Assembly: GCA_029251065.1 (NCBI GenBank)
Contig: JAQXEB010000202.1
Coordinates: forward strand, 1-9,372
DNA length: 9,372 nt
Source: Luminiphilus sp.
GTDB lineage: Bacteria; Pseudomonadota; Gammaproteobacteria; Pseudomonadales; Halieaceae
Direction of reading: 5' to 3'
Shown: positions 1-8,363 of the stretch, in pieces
Layout of the letters: every line of letters starts with the position of its first letter
Position numbering within the stretch: the first letter of the stretch is position 1
Notes under the pieces: generated by a model
What the model was told of the DNA's origin: nothing
Seen by the model: only the letters and a program-made list of their open reading frames with translations
The model's database searches: none
Translations under genes and position numbers: made by a program

Positions 1-212
1 ACAAGCCACGCGGCGCGCCCCAACTCCACGACCATAATTCGATTCAGGGTACCGTTGAGCAGTACAAAGCAGATCCCGACCGAGACTTGAAACAGTGACA
101 AGCGAGCCAATCTCGACAGCGTCAATTCGCCTTGCACCACGTTGAACCACGGTAGATACCGTGGGTTGATCTGCGCGGTGAAGGCGTTCAGCTGGTCACG
201 AGTGATTAGCAT
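1..212 (-). CDS. lhaA: LhaA / PucC-family light-harvesting complex assembly protein, N-terminal fragment
   Basis: The minus strand from the ATG at 212 reads openly to the window edge, giving 70 codons that begin MLITRDQLNAFTAQINPRYL. A soluble N-terminal stretch of about 35 residues leads into a hydrophobic segment (LFQVSVGICFVLLNGTLNR, then IMVVELG). The pattern of FQVSVG, LLNGTLNRxMxVELG and AAWL is typical of the start of the bacteriochlorophyll-delivery branch of the major facilitator superfamily (LhaA, PucC, Bch2). Family members are 12-helix inner-membrane proteins needed for light-harvesting complex assembly. Its place directly after bchM matches the conserved bchM-lhaA-puhA order, which favours LhaA over PucC. 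The ATG overlaps the end of bchM by 7 nt and is preceded by a GGTGAGAG stretch that could serve as a ribosome site. The gene is cut by the window, so its length and integrity are unknown. Confidence 0.88.
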   Translation of the reverse strand, partial: MLITRDQLNAFTAQINPRYLPWFNVVQGELTLSRLARLSLFQVSVGICFVLLNGTLNRIMVVELGRAAWL

Positions 213-910
213 GCTCTCACCAACTCCATTGCTTGTGACGTGTAAAACCCTGTTGAAACGCGCCGTTCACGAGAGACCTGCCAATGTGACAGCGCCTCTG
301 AAGTCGTGATCGACCTAAGCAAGCTGTTCGGAGCAATGGGTTCAATGGCAGGCGCTCGATCACTTCTAGGAAACAATTTGCCAATCGCGTGCATTGCCGC
401 CAACGGAATTGTTTTTGGGGCGAACGTGAAAACCATTGAGGTGTTAACAGTCGATGCCAGAGTCTCTAATGTTTTTAGACCGTCCTTCGCTGCGTAATGA
501 ATAATCGAGTCCATAGCGAGCACATGATCAAATTGCTCGCCCTCCAACTGACGCATGTCGCCCACAACAAACTGTATACGGCCATACTCATCGAGATCTG
601 AGTAACGCTGATTCGCCAGACTGATCAGCGATTCAGACAAATCAACCGCGACAACTTGTGCGCCACGTTTTGCCAGCTCGATGGAAATCACACCGGTACC
701 GCAGCCGGCATCGAGTACTTTTTTACCGCTCAGGTCGTCTGGAAGCCAACTCAACAAGGTGCTCCGCATTGACTCGCGGCCAGCACGAACAGTCTCTCGA
801 ATACCGCTCACCGGCTCATCCGAGGTCAGTCGTGCCCAGACGTCCGCAGCCGTTCTATCGAAGTAGTGTTCGATTTGCGCACGTCGCTGTTGGTAGTTGG
901 CCAATGGCAT
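206..910 (-). CDS. bchM: Magnesium-protoporphyrin IX O-methyltransferase BchM
   Basis: BchM transfers a methyl group from S-adenosylmethionine to the ring C propionate of Mg-protoporphyrin IX, the step after magnesium chelatase. The 234-residue product is full length for the family. It carries SAM-binding motif I (VLDAGCGTG, residues 65-73), an acidic residue closing the second strand (AVD, D90), and the FDHVLAMDSIIHY segment (127-139). The C-terminal block PRSDRAPAI (181-189) and the ending STGFYTSQAMELVR (219-232) are characteristic of BchM/ChlM rather than of generic methyltransferases. I chose the ATG at 910 because it forms a TGATG junction with the bchL stop, a 1-nt overlap that suggests coupled translation. 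An in-frame TTG at 913 would add one residue. The enzyme probably acts at the membrane surface next to BchH. The TAA stop lies inside the start of lhaA. Confidence 0.96.
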   Translation of the reverse strand: MPLANYQQRRAQIEHYFDRTAADVWARLTSDEPVSGIRETVRAGRESMRSTLLSWLPDDLSGKKVLDAGCGTGVISIELAKRGAQVVAVDLSESLISLANQRYSDLDEYGRIQFVVGDMRQLEGEQFDHVLAMDSIIHYAAKDGLKTLETLASTVNTSMVFTFAPKTIPLAAMHAIGKLFPRSDRAPAIEPIAPNSLLRSITTSEALSHWQVSRERRVSTGFYTSQAMELVRAC

Positions 911-1815
911 CAATCAAATCCCAAAAAGTCGAATAGATCGCGATCTTTCATCGGCTTCACATCGTAGGACTTTGAACCGTAGTACAAGCCCTCAGCCAAC
1001 TGCAGATACTCGTCTTGCACGGCCTTTAATTCGGGCGTCTCCGGCAGTTCAAATAACGTAGACTTCTTCAGTCGACTGCGACGAATCACATCGAGGTCTT
1101 TAAAGTGTGCTACGCGCCCCAGGCCCACCTCTGCGTTAAAGCGGTCAATCTCGTCGGTCTCCGCACTGCGATTTGCAATAACGCCTCCTAAACGGACACC
1201 ATAATTTTTGGATTTTGCTTCTATCGCGGCTGCGATCCGGTTCATCGCAAAAATCGAGTCAAAATCGTTGGCTGTGACCACTAATGCGCGCTCAGCGTGC
1301 TGAAGTGGCGACGCGAATCCGCCGCAGACCACATCGCCCAGCACGTCAAAAATCACCACGTCGGCATCATCAAGTAAGTGATGTTGCTTCAAAAGTTTGA
1401 CCGTCTGACCCACCACATAACCACCACAGCCTGTGCCTGCGGGTGGACCACCCGCCTCCACACACATGACACCGTTGTAGCCGATTTGAACGTAATCCTC
1501 CGTTTGCAGTTCTTCTGCATGGAACTCCACGGATTCAAGCACGTCGATAACCGTCGGTATCAGTGACTTGGTCAGGGTGAACGTCGAGTCGTGCTTGGGG
1601 TCACACCCTATCTGGATGACCCGCTTACCCAACTTTGAAAAGGCGACGGAAAGATTCGAAGACGTCGTGCTCTTTCCAATCCCACCCTTACCGTAAACCG
1701 CAAAAACTTTTGCTTTTGCAGCATCGATCTGCTCATCGAGATGGACTTGGACACTACCCTCGCCATCACCGCGACCCACGTCTTTTACTGGAATAAATTG
1801 ATTTGGTGAATTCAT
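910..1815 (-). CDS. bchL: Dark-operative protochlorophyllide reductase, iron-sulfur ATPase subunit BchL
   Basis: BchL is the NifH-like homodimeric reductase that uses ATP hydrolysis to pass electrons through a bridging 4Fe-4S cluster to BchN-BchB. The 301-residue protein has the P-loop GKGGIGKST (42-50) and a switch I-like DPKHDST (72-78). Two cysteine sites match the NifH cluster ligands by context: C130 in GTGCGGYVVG and C164 in GDVVCGGFA. The N-terminal 35 or so residues before the P-loop strand are typical of BchL and absent from NifH, which separates it from nitrogenase iron protein. The C-terminus ends DRDLFDFLGFD. The ATG at 1815 overlaps the bchH stop in an ATGA junction and has a GGGGGAAG ribosome site (1823-1830) with 7 nt spacing. 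BchX of chlorophyllide reductase is the closest alternative, but the bchH/bchM context and the sequence favour BchL. Confidence 0.97.
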   Translation of the reverse strand: MNSPNQFIPVKDVGRGDGEGSVQVHLDEQIDAAKAKVFAVYGKGGIGKSTTSSNLSVAFSKLGKRVIQIGCDPKHDSTFTLTKSLIPTVIDVLESVEFHAEELQTEDYVQIGYNGVMCVEAGGPPAGTGCGGYVVGQTVKLLKQHHLLDDADVVIFDVLGDVVCGGFASPLQHAERALVVTANDFDSIFAMNRIAAAIEAKSKNYGVRLGGVIANRSAETDEIDRFNAEVGLGRVAHFKDLDVIRRSRLKKSTLFELPETPELKAVQDEYLQLAEGLYYGSKSYDVKPMKDRDLFDFLGFD

Positions 1816-4800
1816 GCTGCAACTTCCCCCGTGATACCCTCAAGAAGATCTTCAAGGTCTTCACCCGCGCGCCTAAGCGCCTCGAGTTGTTCCTCGTCAG
1901 CTCCCCAATAGTCTCTTTCTTGTGCCTCAATGAGTCGGTTTGCGACACGAGATGCAGCAACAGGATTGAGCTCAGCCAACCTGCGTCGCATATCTTCATC
2001 AAGAATGAATGTTTCTGACACTTGCTTGTAAACCCATGGAGCCACACCACCCGCTGTGGCTGACCAACCCATGGTATTGGTTAAGTGCGCCTCTATTTGA
2101 CGCACGCCTTCGTACCCGTGATCGAGCATTGATTCATACCACTTCGGATTGAGCAGACGCGTTCGTGTCTCGAGTGCCACTTGCTCATCTAAAGTGCGAA
2201 CTTTTCCGTCACCGCTGCCTGTATGATCAGCAATATAAACCGGCACTGAATCACCTTTAGCGCGCTGAACCGCACTGCTGATGCCACCCAATGTATCGAA
2301 GTAGTGATCGACAGTGGTGATGCCTAACTCGACTGAATCCAAGTTTTGATAAGCGAGATCGACATGACCCAAGACGTCATTGAGTAACTCAGTTTGCTGA
2401 GAGACTTGGCCGTTTCGCCCGTAAGCAAAGCCCTTTCTGTTGGTGTAGTTGTCGGCAAACTCAGATTCGTTTTCCCAGCGCCCTGAATCCACCAACATGT
2501 TGACGTTGGACCCATAGGCACCCTCTGAGTTACTGAATACTCGCAATGACGCCGTATCCAGATCGCAGCCGTGCGTACGCTGATACTCCAAAACATTGCG
2601 ACGAATCGGATTGAGCTCAAGAGGCTCGTCAGCAGCCGCTGCCAAATAGGCGGCCTCGGCCAGCAGTTGTGTTTGCAGCGGCAGCAGATCGCGAAAAATA
2701 CCCGACAAGGTCACGATCACGTCGACCCGTGCTCGCCCTAATTCTTCAAGCGATATGAGCTCAGCACCTGAAAGACGACCATAACTGTCAAATCGCGGCT
2801 TGGCACCGATGAGTGCCAGGGCCTGACCAATCGCAACGCCTTCACTTTTAAGATTATCGGTGCCCCATAAGACCAATGCGACCGAGGTCGGCAGTGAGCC
2901 TGTGTCCGCAAAATGCCGATCTGTCAGCTGGCTTGCTTGACGTTGTCCTTCGATAACAGCGAATGCGCTGGGAAGCCTGAACGGGTCGAAGCCGTGTATG
3001 TTACGCCCAGTTGGCAGGCTCTCTGGATTTCGAATAAGGTCCCCCCCCGACACCGGCGAAATAAAGTGACCGTCTAGGGCACTAATCAACGCGGGGAGCT
3101 CGTGCTCTTGAGCCAAATTCTCGAAGGTTTCTAGTAAACGCTGCGTCAGTGCCTCGATCTCGTCGCTAGGCACGTCAAGTTCCGCAAGAAGCCCCTTGAG
3201 TGCGGCAGTATCACCAGCCTCAAGCACCGCGTCTAAGCGTGTTTCATCAATACCAAGCGCACCACCCGCTTCGGCAATCGCAGCGATCGTCTCCGCGCGC
3301 TCAGAGGAAAGCATTGGCGTCCCGACAACATGCATACCAAAGGGAATCAGCGATGTTTCAATTTCATCAAGCTGTGTGCGCAAAGCTCCAACCCAACGCT
3401 CAGCCTCTGAGAGTGCGTCTGGCGCTCCCCCATGGCTCAACTCACACCGCTCGGCATGACCTGCAATCGCATCGATCAGTAGCCTGAGCTGCTCGTCATG
3501 GGTCGCTGGATCTCGTGTTCGCCACCGGTCAATCATCGAGCGTAGCTCTGCAAATTCCTTGTGTAAGTCAGCCTTCGTCACCGGCGGCGTCAAATAACTG
3601 ATCAGCGTCGCTGCCGATCGTCGCTTTGCAATGAGCCCCTCGGAAGGGTTGTTAGCCGCATATAAATAAAAGTTAGGCAAATCGGCAATGAGTCGATCGG
3701 GCCAGCACTTATTGGATAAGCCCACCTGCTTACCCGGCATAAATTCAAGCGCCCCATGTGTACCAAAGTGCAGCACAGCATCAGCTTCATAGTCTTCTCT
3801 AAGCCATCGGTAATAGGCTGAGAAACTGTGCGTCGGTGCGAGTCCACCCTCAAACAAGAGCCGCATCGGGTCACCCTCATAGCCCATGGCAGGCTGGATA
3901 CCGACAAAGACGTTGCCAAAGGTTTGACCCAAGACGAAGAGCTGACGACCATCAGTCCAGTGTTTTCCGGGCGCCGGTCCCCACTGCGCTTCGATTTCCT
4001 CAAGGTAAGGTTCTCGCGCAACGTGATCATCAACGCTAATGGTTCCAAAGACGTTGGCCTCTGCCCCGTACTGCTGAGAATTTCCTTTCAGCAACGCGTC
4101 CCTCAGGGCATCAACATTTTCGGGTACGTCCACCTGATAACCCGACTTGGCGAGTGCGTTCAGCGTATTGAGTAGCGACTCGAATACGCTCAAATGCGCA
4201 GCGGTACCCGTAGCGCCACTATTGGGCGGGAAGTTAAACAAGGTAATGCCAATTTTGCGTTCCGATCGAGACCTGCGTCGCAATGTCACTAACTTCCGCA
4301 CCCGGTCTGCAAGGCGATCGATACGCTCGCTCTCGGGACTCATATCAAATGAACGTTTCGGATCCTCTTGATCCCTGCCGCTGAACACCATGGGGCCAAT
4401 TGCACCGTCCAGCTCGGGAATAGCAACCATGATCGTCGCTTCTACAGGCATCAGGCCCATTGGCGATTCACGCCACTGGTTGATGCTTTGAAATTCGAGC
4501 GCTTGCACTGCCAGATACGGCACATTGAGCTCAGAAAGAATTTCCTGCGCCGCATCGGTATCGTTATAAGCAGGACCCCCGACCAGTGAAAAACCCGTGA
4601 GAGAGACCACCGCATCGACAATTGGCGTTTTACCGTCCATAAAGAAACGCTTTATCGCGGGTCTTGCATCAAGCCCTGCGGCAAATGCGGGTATGACGCG
4701 CAGTCCTCGCGCCTCGAACGTGCGAATAACGGCATCATAGTGTCGCGTGTTGCCGGCCAGAGCGTAGGACCTCATGAGCAGCAGTCCGACGGTTCCTGAT

Positions 4801-5549
4801 GTCTCTCCAGCCTGAGTTGTAATAGCCTCCACCGAATCAACAATACGCTGACGACCCTCAAGCTGATAAATACCAACATCAGGGTATTCGATCGGCGGCT
4901 CCTCTCGCGCAACCTTGCGTAGGACCTCCCTCGGGCCCGCGGCGTAGCGATGCACGAGAAAATTAACCATTCGGGCTAAGTTGTCCTCTGAGCCGGCCAG
5001 CCAATATTGAAGTGTTAGGAAATAGGCGCGGACGTCTTGCGCCGTACCGGGAATAAATCGCAAAATTCTGGGTAGTCGTCTGAGCATGGCGAGTTGACGC
5101 TCACCGGAGGCCCCAGGCTTTCCATCTTTTGGGGCACCCCTGAGTCGCTTCAGTAATGCAATCGGACCAGACGGCTCACCGTCCATCGTGAAACGTCCCA
5201 TGCGCGTCAACTGCATGATGTCAGGTCCAGACATGCAGCAGATCATCGCGTCACAATGGTCTCTACGTGCGGCCAGCGCTTCAGAGACAGCCTTGATGTG
5301 GGCTTCCATGAATAGCATCGTTACGATCACGATATCACCCTGCGCAATAGCGCTGTGGCAATCGGCCAGAGACTGGGGATCACCGTCCCATTCTGTGGCT
5401 GCAAAGCTGGAAAAATGAATACCTGGAAGATCGTGTATGAGGCGCTTCTCAGCGCGCGCAATAGCACCATTTACATGGTTATCAAGCGTAACGAGTACGA
5501 CGTTTATTGGCGTCGAGTCGTCAGTTGCTGAAATGTGCTTTTGCGTCAT
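1812..5549 (-). CDS. bchH: Magnesium chelatase large (porphyrin-binding) subunit BchH
   Basis: BchH binds protoporphyrin IX and inserts Mg2+ with the AAA+ partners BchI and BchD, which are not in this window. This is the first committed step of bacteriochlorophyll synthesis. The 1245-residue product is full length, slightly longer than the roughly 1190 residues of Rhodobacter BchH. Residues about 14-175 form the N-terminal head, with HCDAMICCMSGP (98-109) and LTRMGRFTMDG (114-124). The rest is the CobN/Mg-chelatase domain, with LLMRSYALAGNTRHYD (257-272), HFGTHGALEFMPGKQVG near 593-609, a PTGRNIHGFDPFRLPSA block, and the terminal APWVYKQVSETFILDEDMRRRL. Lack of a CobN-type cobalamin context, together with the bch neighbours, argues against cobaltochelatase. 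The ATG at 5549 lies 29 nt inside bchB and is followed by no other in-frame Met until residue 78, so this start is secure. A run of eight G on the coding strand (3041-3048) falls in the SGGDL motif. Confidence 0.98.
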   Translation of the reverse strand: MTQKHISATDDSTPINVVLVTLDNHVNGAIARAEKRLIHDLPGIHFSSFAATEWDGDPQSLADCHSAIAQGDIVIVTMLFMEAHIKAVSEALAARRDHCDAMICCMSGPDIMQLTRMGRFTMDGEPSGPIALLKRLRGAPKDGKPGASGERQLAMLRRLPRILRFIPGTAQDVRAYFLTLQYWLAGSEDNLARMVNFLVHRYAAGPREVLRKVAREEPPIEYPDVGIYQLEGRQRIVDSVEAITTQAGETSGTVGLLLMRSYALAGNTRHYDAVIRTFEARGLRVIPAFAAGLDARPAIKRFFMDGKTPIVDAVVSLTGFSLVGGPAYNDTDAAQEILSELNVPYLAVQALEFQSINQWRESPMGLMPVEATIMVAIPELDGAIGPMVFSGRDQEDPKRSFDMSPESERIDRLADRVRKLVTLRRRSRSERKIGITLFNFPPNSGATGTAAHLSVFESLLNTLNALAKSGYQVDVPENVDALRDALLKGNSQQYGAEANVFGTISVDDHVAREPYLEEIEAQWGPAPGKHWTDGRQLFVLGQTFGNVFVGIQPAMGYEGDPMRLLFEGGLAPTHSFSAYYRWLREDYEADAVLHFGTHGALEFMPGKQVGLSNKCWPDRLIADLPNFYLYAANNPSEGLIAKRRSAATLISYLTPPVTKADLHKEFAELRSMIDRWRTRDPATHDEQLRLLIDAIAGHAERCELSHGGAPDALSEAERWVGALRTQLDEIETSLIPFGMHVVGTPMLSSERAETIAAIAEAGGALGIDETRLDAVLEAGDTAALKGLLAELDVPSDEIEALTQRLLETFENLAQEHELPALISALDGHFISPVSGGDLIRNPESLPTGRNIHGFDPFRLPSAFAVIEGQRQASQLTDRHFADTGSLPTSVALVLWGTDNLKSEGVAIGQALALIGAKPRFDSYGRLSGAELISLEELGRARVDVIVTLSGIFRDLLPLQTQLLAEAAYLAAAADEPLELNPIRRNVLEYQRTHGCDLDTASLRVFSNSEGAYGSNVNMLVDSGRWENESEFADNYTNRKGFAYGRNGQVSQQTELLNDVLGHVDLAYQNLDSVELGITTVDHYFDTLGGISSAVQRAKGDSVPVYIADHTGSGDGKVRTLDEQVALETRTRLLNPKWYESMLDHGYEGVRQIEAHLTNTMGWSATAGGVAPWVYKQVSETFILDEDMRRRLAELNPVAASRVANRLIEAQERDYWGADEEQLEALRRAGEDLEDLLEGITGEVAA

Positions 5550-7083
5550 AGAGCGTATCTACTTCAATGGTCAAAAGACCTTGTTCTTCTGCAAATTTTT
5601 CGGTATTTCGTCGGGCCTTTCCCCGAACAAAAAATGGAATTTTCTTCAGTTCTTTTTCTGCTTCAAAGGCCCAAACAATCGTCCCGTCAGTCTCGGCGTC
5701 CTGCGCGTTTCCGGCCTTCGCCGCGCGCGCTCCCTCTCCCTCACTTCCTAAGTGCGACGGGCCAACACTATCGTTAAATTCAAAATCGTCCCTGAACATG
5801 TGCAGCAAGTGCTCTTCCAGACCCATAATGAGCGGATGAACCCAGGTATCGAATAAAACATTGGCTCCCTCAAAACCCATTTGAGGCGAATATCGTGCGG
5901 GATAATCTTGCACGTGTGCTGGTGTTGAAATAACCGCGCATGGAATACCCAAACGTTTTGCGATATGCCGCTCCATCTGAGTACCGAGGACCATCTCGGG
6001 TTGCAGCTCTTGAACCCTCGCTTCCACCTCTAGATAGTTGTCCGTAATCAGCGCCTCTAATCCGTATTCTTTTGCCGCGGCGCGAACATCGCGCGCCCTT
6101 TCTCTGCTGTAGGTGCCAATGCCGACGACCTCGAACCCCATTTCATCCCGCGCAACACGCGCCGCAGCAACGGCATGACTGCCATCGGCAAAGACGAAGA
6201 CGCGTTTCCCTGTGAGGTATGTTGAATCGATGGACCGTGAGTACCAGGGGAGTCGAGAGGCACCGACCTGATCCATATTGACCTCAATTTCCAGCGTAGC
6301 GGCAACCTCAGCAATAAAATCGCGGGTCGCACCCCATCCCATTGGAATGGTCTTAATCGTCGGCATTCCGAAGGTCCGCGCAAGCCAACTGCAGGTCAAA
6401 TCTGAAACTTCCGGGCACAAATTTACGTTGGCATCGGCATTGGGTATTAATAATAAGTCGTGTGGAGAGGCGCCAAGAGGTGCAACAACATTGACGTCCA
6501 CTCCCATTGAATTAAGCAGTCGCTCAACTTCGACCACGTCATCACGGCAGCGAAACCCTAATTTAGTGGGACCTAATAAATTGACACTGGGTCGTACAGC
6601 GGGATCGCGACTGGGCCTTTGTGTTCCTGGCGCCGGTGCGTTGCGCGACAAAAGCCCCCGAACCAACTGATAGAAGGTCTCTGCAGCACCCCAATTTTCC
6701 TTTCGTGTGTAGGCAGCCATTTCCAAAGAAATGACGGGCACCGGCAGATCAGCCCCCAGCGCTAAGGCGCCGGGCTGGTCTTGAATAAGCTCTGCTGTGC
6801 ACGAATCCGCCACCATTAAGACCTGAGGTTTATAACGCTCTGCAGCCTCCCGGAGTGAGTTAATCACTATTTCAGCTGTCGATGACCCCAGATCTCGCGC
6901 TTGAAACGTGGTGTAAGTCACGGGCGGTCTTCGGCCATCGCGCTCGATCATGGTGAATAACAGATCAGCGTAGGTGTCACCTTGCGGCGAGTGGAGCATG
7001 AGGTGAACGTCTCGCATTGACGCAGCGACTCTAATAGCACCGACATGAGGCGGTCCTTCATAAGTCCACAGCGTTAACTCCAT
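5521..7083 (-). CDS. bchB: Dark-operative protochlorophyllide reductase subunit BchB
   Basis: BchB pairs with BchN in the NifDK-like heterotetramer that reduces the C17=C18 double bond of protochlorophyllide without light. The 520-residue protein starts MELTLWTYEGPPHVGAIRVA, as is standard for the family. D36 in HSPQGDTYADLL falls exactly at the position of the unusual aspartate ligand of the NB 4Fe-4S cluster known from Rhodobacter BchB, which supports both identity and start. Other family blocks are ADSCTAELIQDQPG (92-105), FGMPTIKTIPMGWGATRDF (238-256), STYLTGKRVFVFADGSHA (287-304) and TPAHVQDYPARYSPQMGFEGAN (387-408). Residues 440-467 are a Gly/Ala/Glu-rich linker. After it comes the small C-terminal PCP-red domain (about 469-516, WAFEAEKELKKIPFFVRGKAR). 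The start overlaps bchN by 10 nt and has the clearest ribosome site in the operon, GGAGG at 7091-7095 with 7 nt spacing. Confidence 0.98.
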   Translation of the reverse strand: MELTLWTYEGPPHVGAIRVAASMRDVHLMLHSPQGDTYADLLFTMIERDGRRPPVTYTTFQARDLGSSTAEIVINSLREAAERYKPQVLMVADSCTAELIQDQPGALALGADLPVPVISLEMAAYTRKENWGAAETFYQLVRGLLSRNAPAPGTQRPSRDPAVRPSVNLLGPTKLGFRCRDDVVEVERLLNSMGVDVNVVAPLGASPHDLLLIPNADANVNLCPEVSDLTCSWLARTFGMPTIKTIPMGWGATRDFIAEVAATLEIEVNMDQVGASRLPWYSRSIDSTYLTGKRVFVFADGSHAVAAARVARDEMGFEVVGIGTYSRERARDVRAAAKEYGLEALITDNYLEVEARVQELQPEMVLGTQMERHIAKRLGIPCAVISTPAHVQDYPARYSPQMGFEGANVLFDTWVHPLIMGLEEHLLHMFRDDFEFNDSVGPSHLGSEGEGARAAKAGNAQDAETDGTIVWAFEAEKELKKIPFFVRGKARRNTEKFAEEQGLLTIEVDTLYDAKAHFSN

Positions 7084-8363
7084 GAGCCAACCTCCAGTAT
7101 GCTTTCCCGAACCAGCGGCTTGGCAAATAAACTCGCGAGATCACCGGCCTGGTCAAACCCCTGAACGGGTGAAAACACGAGCTCAATTGACCACTTGGTT
7201 CGCAAGCCTTCAGACTCAAGCGCGTTCGCGATGCCCATGCCACAGACCGTAAGGTCCGGTCGAGACTCCCGCACTCTCTCTAAAGCGGGATCCAAGTCCT
7301 GCCCTTCCACAATCGGAACCTCAGGCGCAAGACGTGACAACTCGCCTCGCATCACGAGCTGATCGTGAAACGGGGTGCCAATTTCATTGATGGCCAATCC
7401 ACACTCCTCAGACAAGAAGCGCGCCATTGGAATTTCAAGCTGTGAATCAGGTAAGAAGTGAATCCGCTTACCTTCAAGCTTTGATCGGTGTGAGGACACG
7501 GCGCGTTTTGCGCGCTGATACGGGAGCTCCAACACGTGCTGAACGAGGTCATCAGGGCGACTGTAGGCTTCAGCAATGGCCTCAAACCACGACTTACTGC
7601 CCTCCGCGCCGAGCGGGAAAGGCGCCTCGATCAAGACGGCACCGCGGGCAATTAGCGCTCGTGCAGTCTCACCGACGAACGGCTGAGCCGCTATAAGGCG
7701 TGTTCCTGGACCGATCGGTGGCATATCACCAGCCTTACGACCCGGATAGAAGTGAACGTCTGTAATTCCAAGCTCATCGAACAAACGACGGAACTGATCT
7801 TCGACGATGTCCGAGACAGTACCAAGGACAATCAAGTTCTCCTTGCCCGCCTCTAATGTAGGCAGCTCGGCAACCGTGCTTTTTAAACACTGATCCTCGC
7901 CTTGGGTAAACGTGGTCTCAATTCCGCTGCCACTAAACGACGAGATTCGGACTTTATTTTCGTGTTTCGCTTGCAGCTTCGCAGCGGCTGTCTCCAAATC
8001 AAGCTTAATCACCTCTGAAGGACAGGATCCCACGAGAAACAGACGATTTATGCCTGAACGACGGGCAATAAGTTCGCTCACGACCCGATCCAACTCCTCA
8101 TGGCAGTCCGCCATACCCGCTAGATCGCGCTCACCCAAAATGGCTGTCGCAAAACGCGGCTCTGCGAAGATCATCACCCCCGCAGCAGATTGAATAAGAT
8201 GAGCGCAGGTGCGAGACCCAACCACCAAAAAGAAAGCGTCTTGTATTCGTCGATGAAGCCAGATAATGGACGTTAACCCACAGAACACGGCACGTTGACC
8301 GCGCTCTTGCACCTGCGGGCCTGCATGATGCGACTCGCCCGAACTCGCAATAACAGCGCTCAT
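7074..8363 (-). CDS. bchN: Dark-operative protochlorophyllide reductase subunit BchN
   Basis: BchN is the NifD-like partner of BchB. It supplies three cysteine ligands of the NB cluster and most of the substrate pocket. The 429-residue length is usual. C28 (VFCGLTSIIWLH), C53 (GSRTCAHLIQSA) and C114 (FLVGSCPSEVIKLDL) match the three cluster cysteines of Rhodobacter BchN (26, 51, 112) with a constant +2 shift. Further family blocks are FAEPRFATAILGERDLAG (66-83), VHFYPGRKAGDMPPIGPGT (203-221), APFPLGAEGSKSWFEAIA (247-264) and LPDSQLEIPMARFLSEECG (304-322). The ATG at 8363 overlaps the bchF stop in an ATGA junction, with a GGGGGT ribosome-site candidate upstream. The enzyme is cytosolic, and its iron-sulfur clusters would be oxygen-sensitive as in the rest of the nitrogenase-like family. 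Confidence 0.98.
   Translation of the reverse strand: MSAVIASSGESHHAGPQVQERGQRAVFCGLTSIIWLHRRIQDAFFLVVGSRTCAHLIQSAAGVMIFAEPRFATAILGERDLAGMADCHEELDRVVSELIARRSGINRLFLVGSCPSEVIKLDLETAAAKLQAKHENKVRISSFSGSGIETTFTQGEDQCLKSTVAELPTLEAGKENLIVLGTVSDIVEDQFRRLFDELGITDVHFYPGRKAGDMPPIGPGTRLIAAQPFVGETARALIARGAVLIEAPFPLGAEGSKSWFEAIAEAYSRPDDLVQHVLELPYQRAKRAVSSHRSKLEGKRIHFLPDSQLEIPMARFLSEECGLAINEIGTPFHDQLVMRGELSRLAPEVPIVEGQDLDPALERVRESRPDLTVCGMGIANALESEGLRTKWSIELVFSPVQGFDQAGDLASLFAKPLVRESILEVGSWS

Noticed and set aside
306..497. 63-codon plus-strand frame antisense to bchM
   Set aside because: Short, unsupported, and inside the conserved C-terminal half of bchM.
1766..2050. Minus-strand frame spanning the bchH/bchL junction
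   Set aside because: It overlaps the conserved C-terminus of BchH and the start of BchL in a third frame and encodes nothing recognisable.
3602..4048. 148-codon minus-strand frame inside bchH in another reading frame
   Set aside because: The bchH frame across this stretch contains conserved motifs including GTHGALEFMPG, so the alternative frame is a by-product.
3828..4175. 115-codon plus-strand open frame antisense to bchH
   Set aside because: No family resemblance, no ribosome site I can see, and fully contained in a conserved part of bchH.
6278..6670. 130-codon plus-strand open frame antisense to bchB
   Set aside because: It lies wholly inside a well-supported bchB and its translation is low-complexity Ser/Thr-rich with no recognisable family. 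It looks like a shadow of bchB codon use.
910..8363. Nitrogenase (nifHDK) or chlorophyllide reductase (bchXYZ) instead of bchLNB
   Set aside because: The BchB D36 ligand, the BchB C-terminal domain, the BchL N-terminal extension and the bchF/bchH/bchM neighbours all point to protochlorophyllide reductase.
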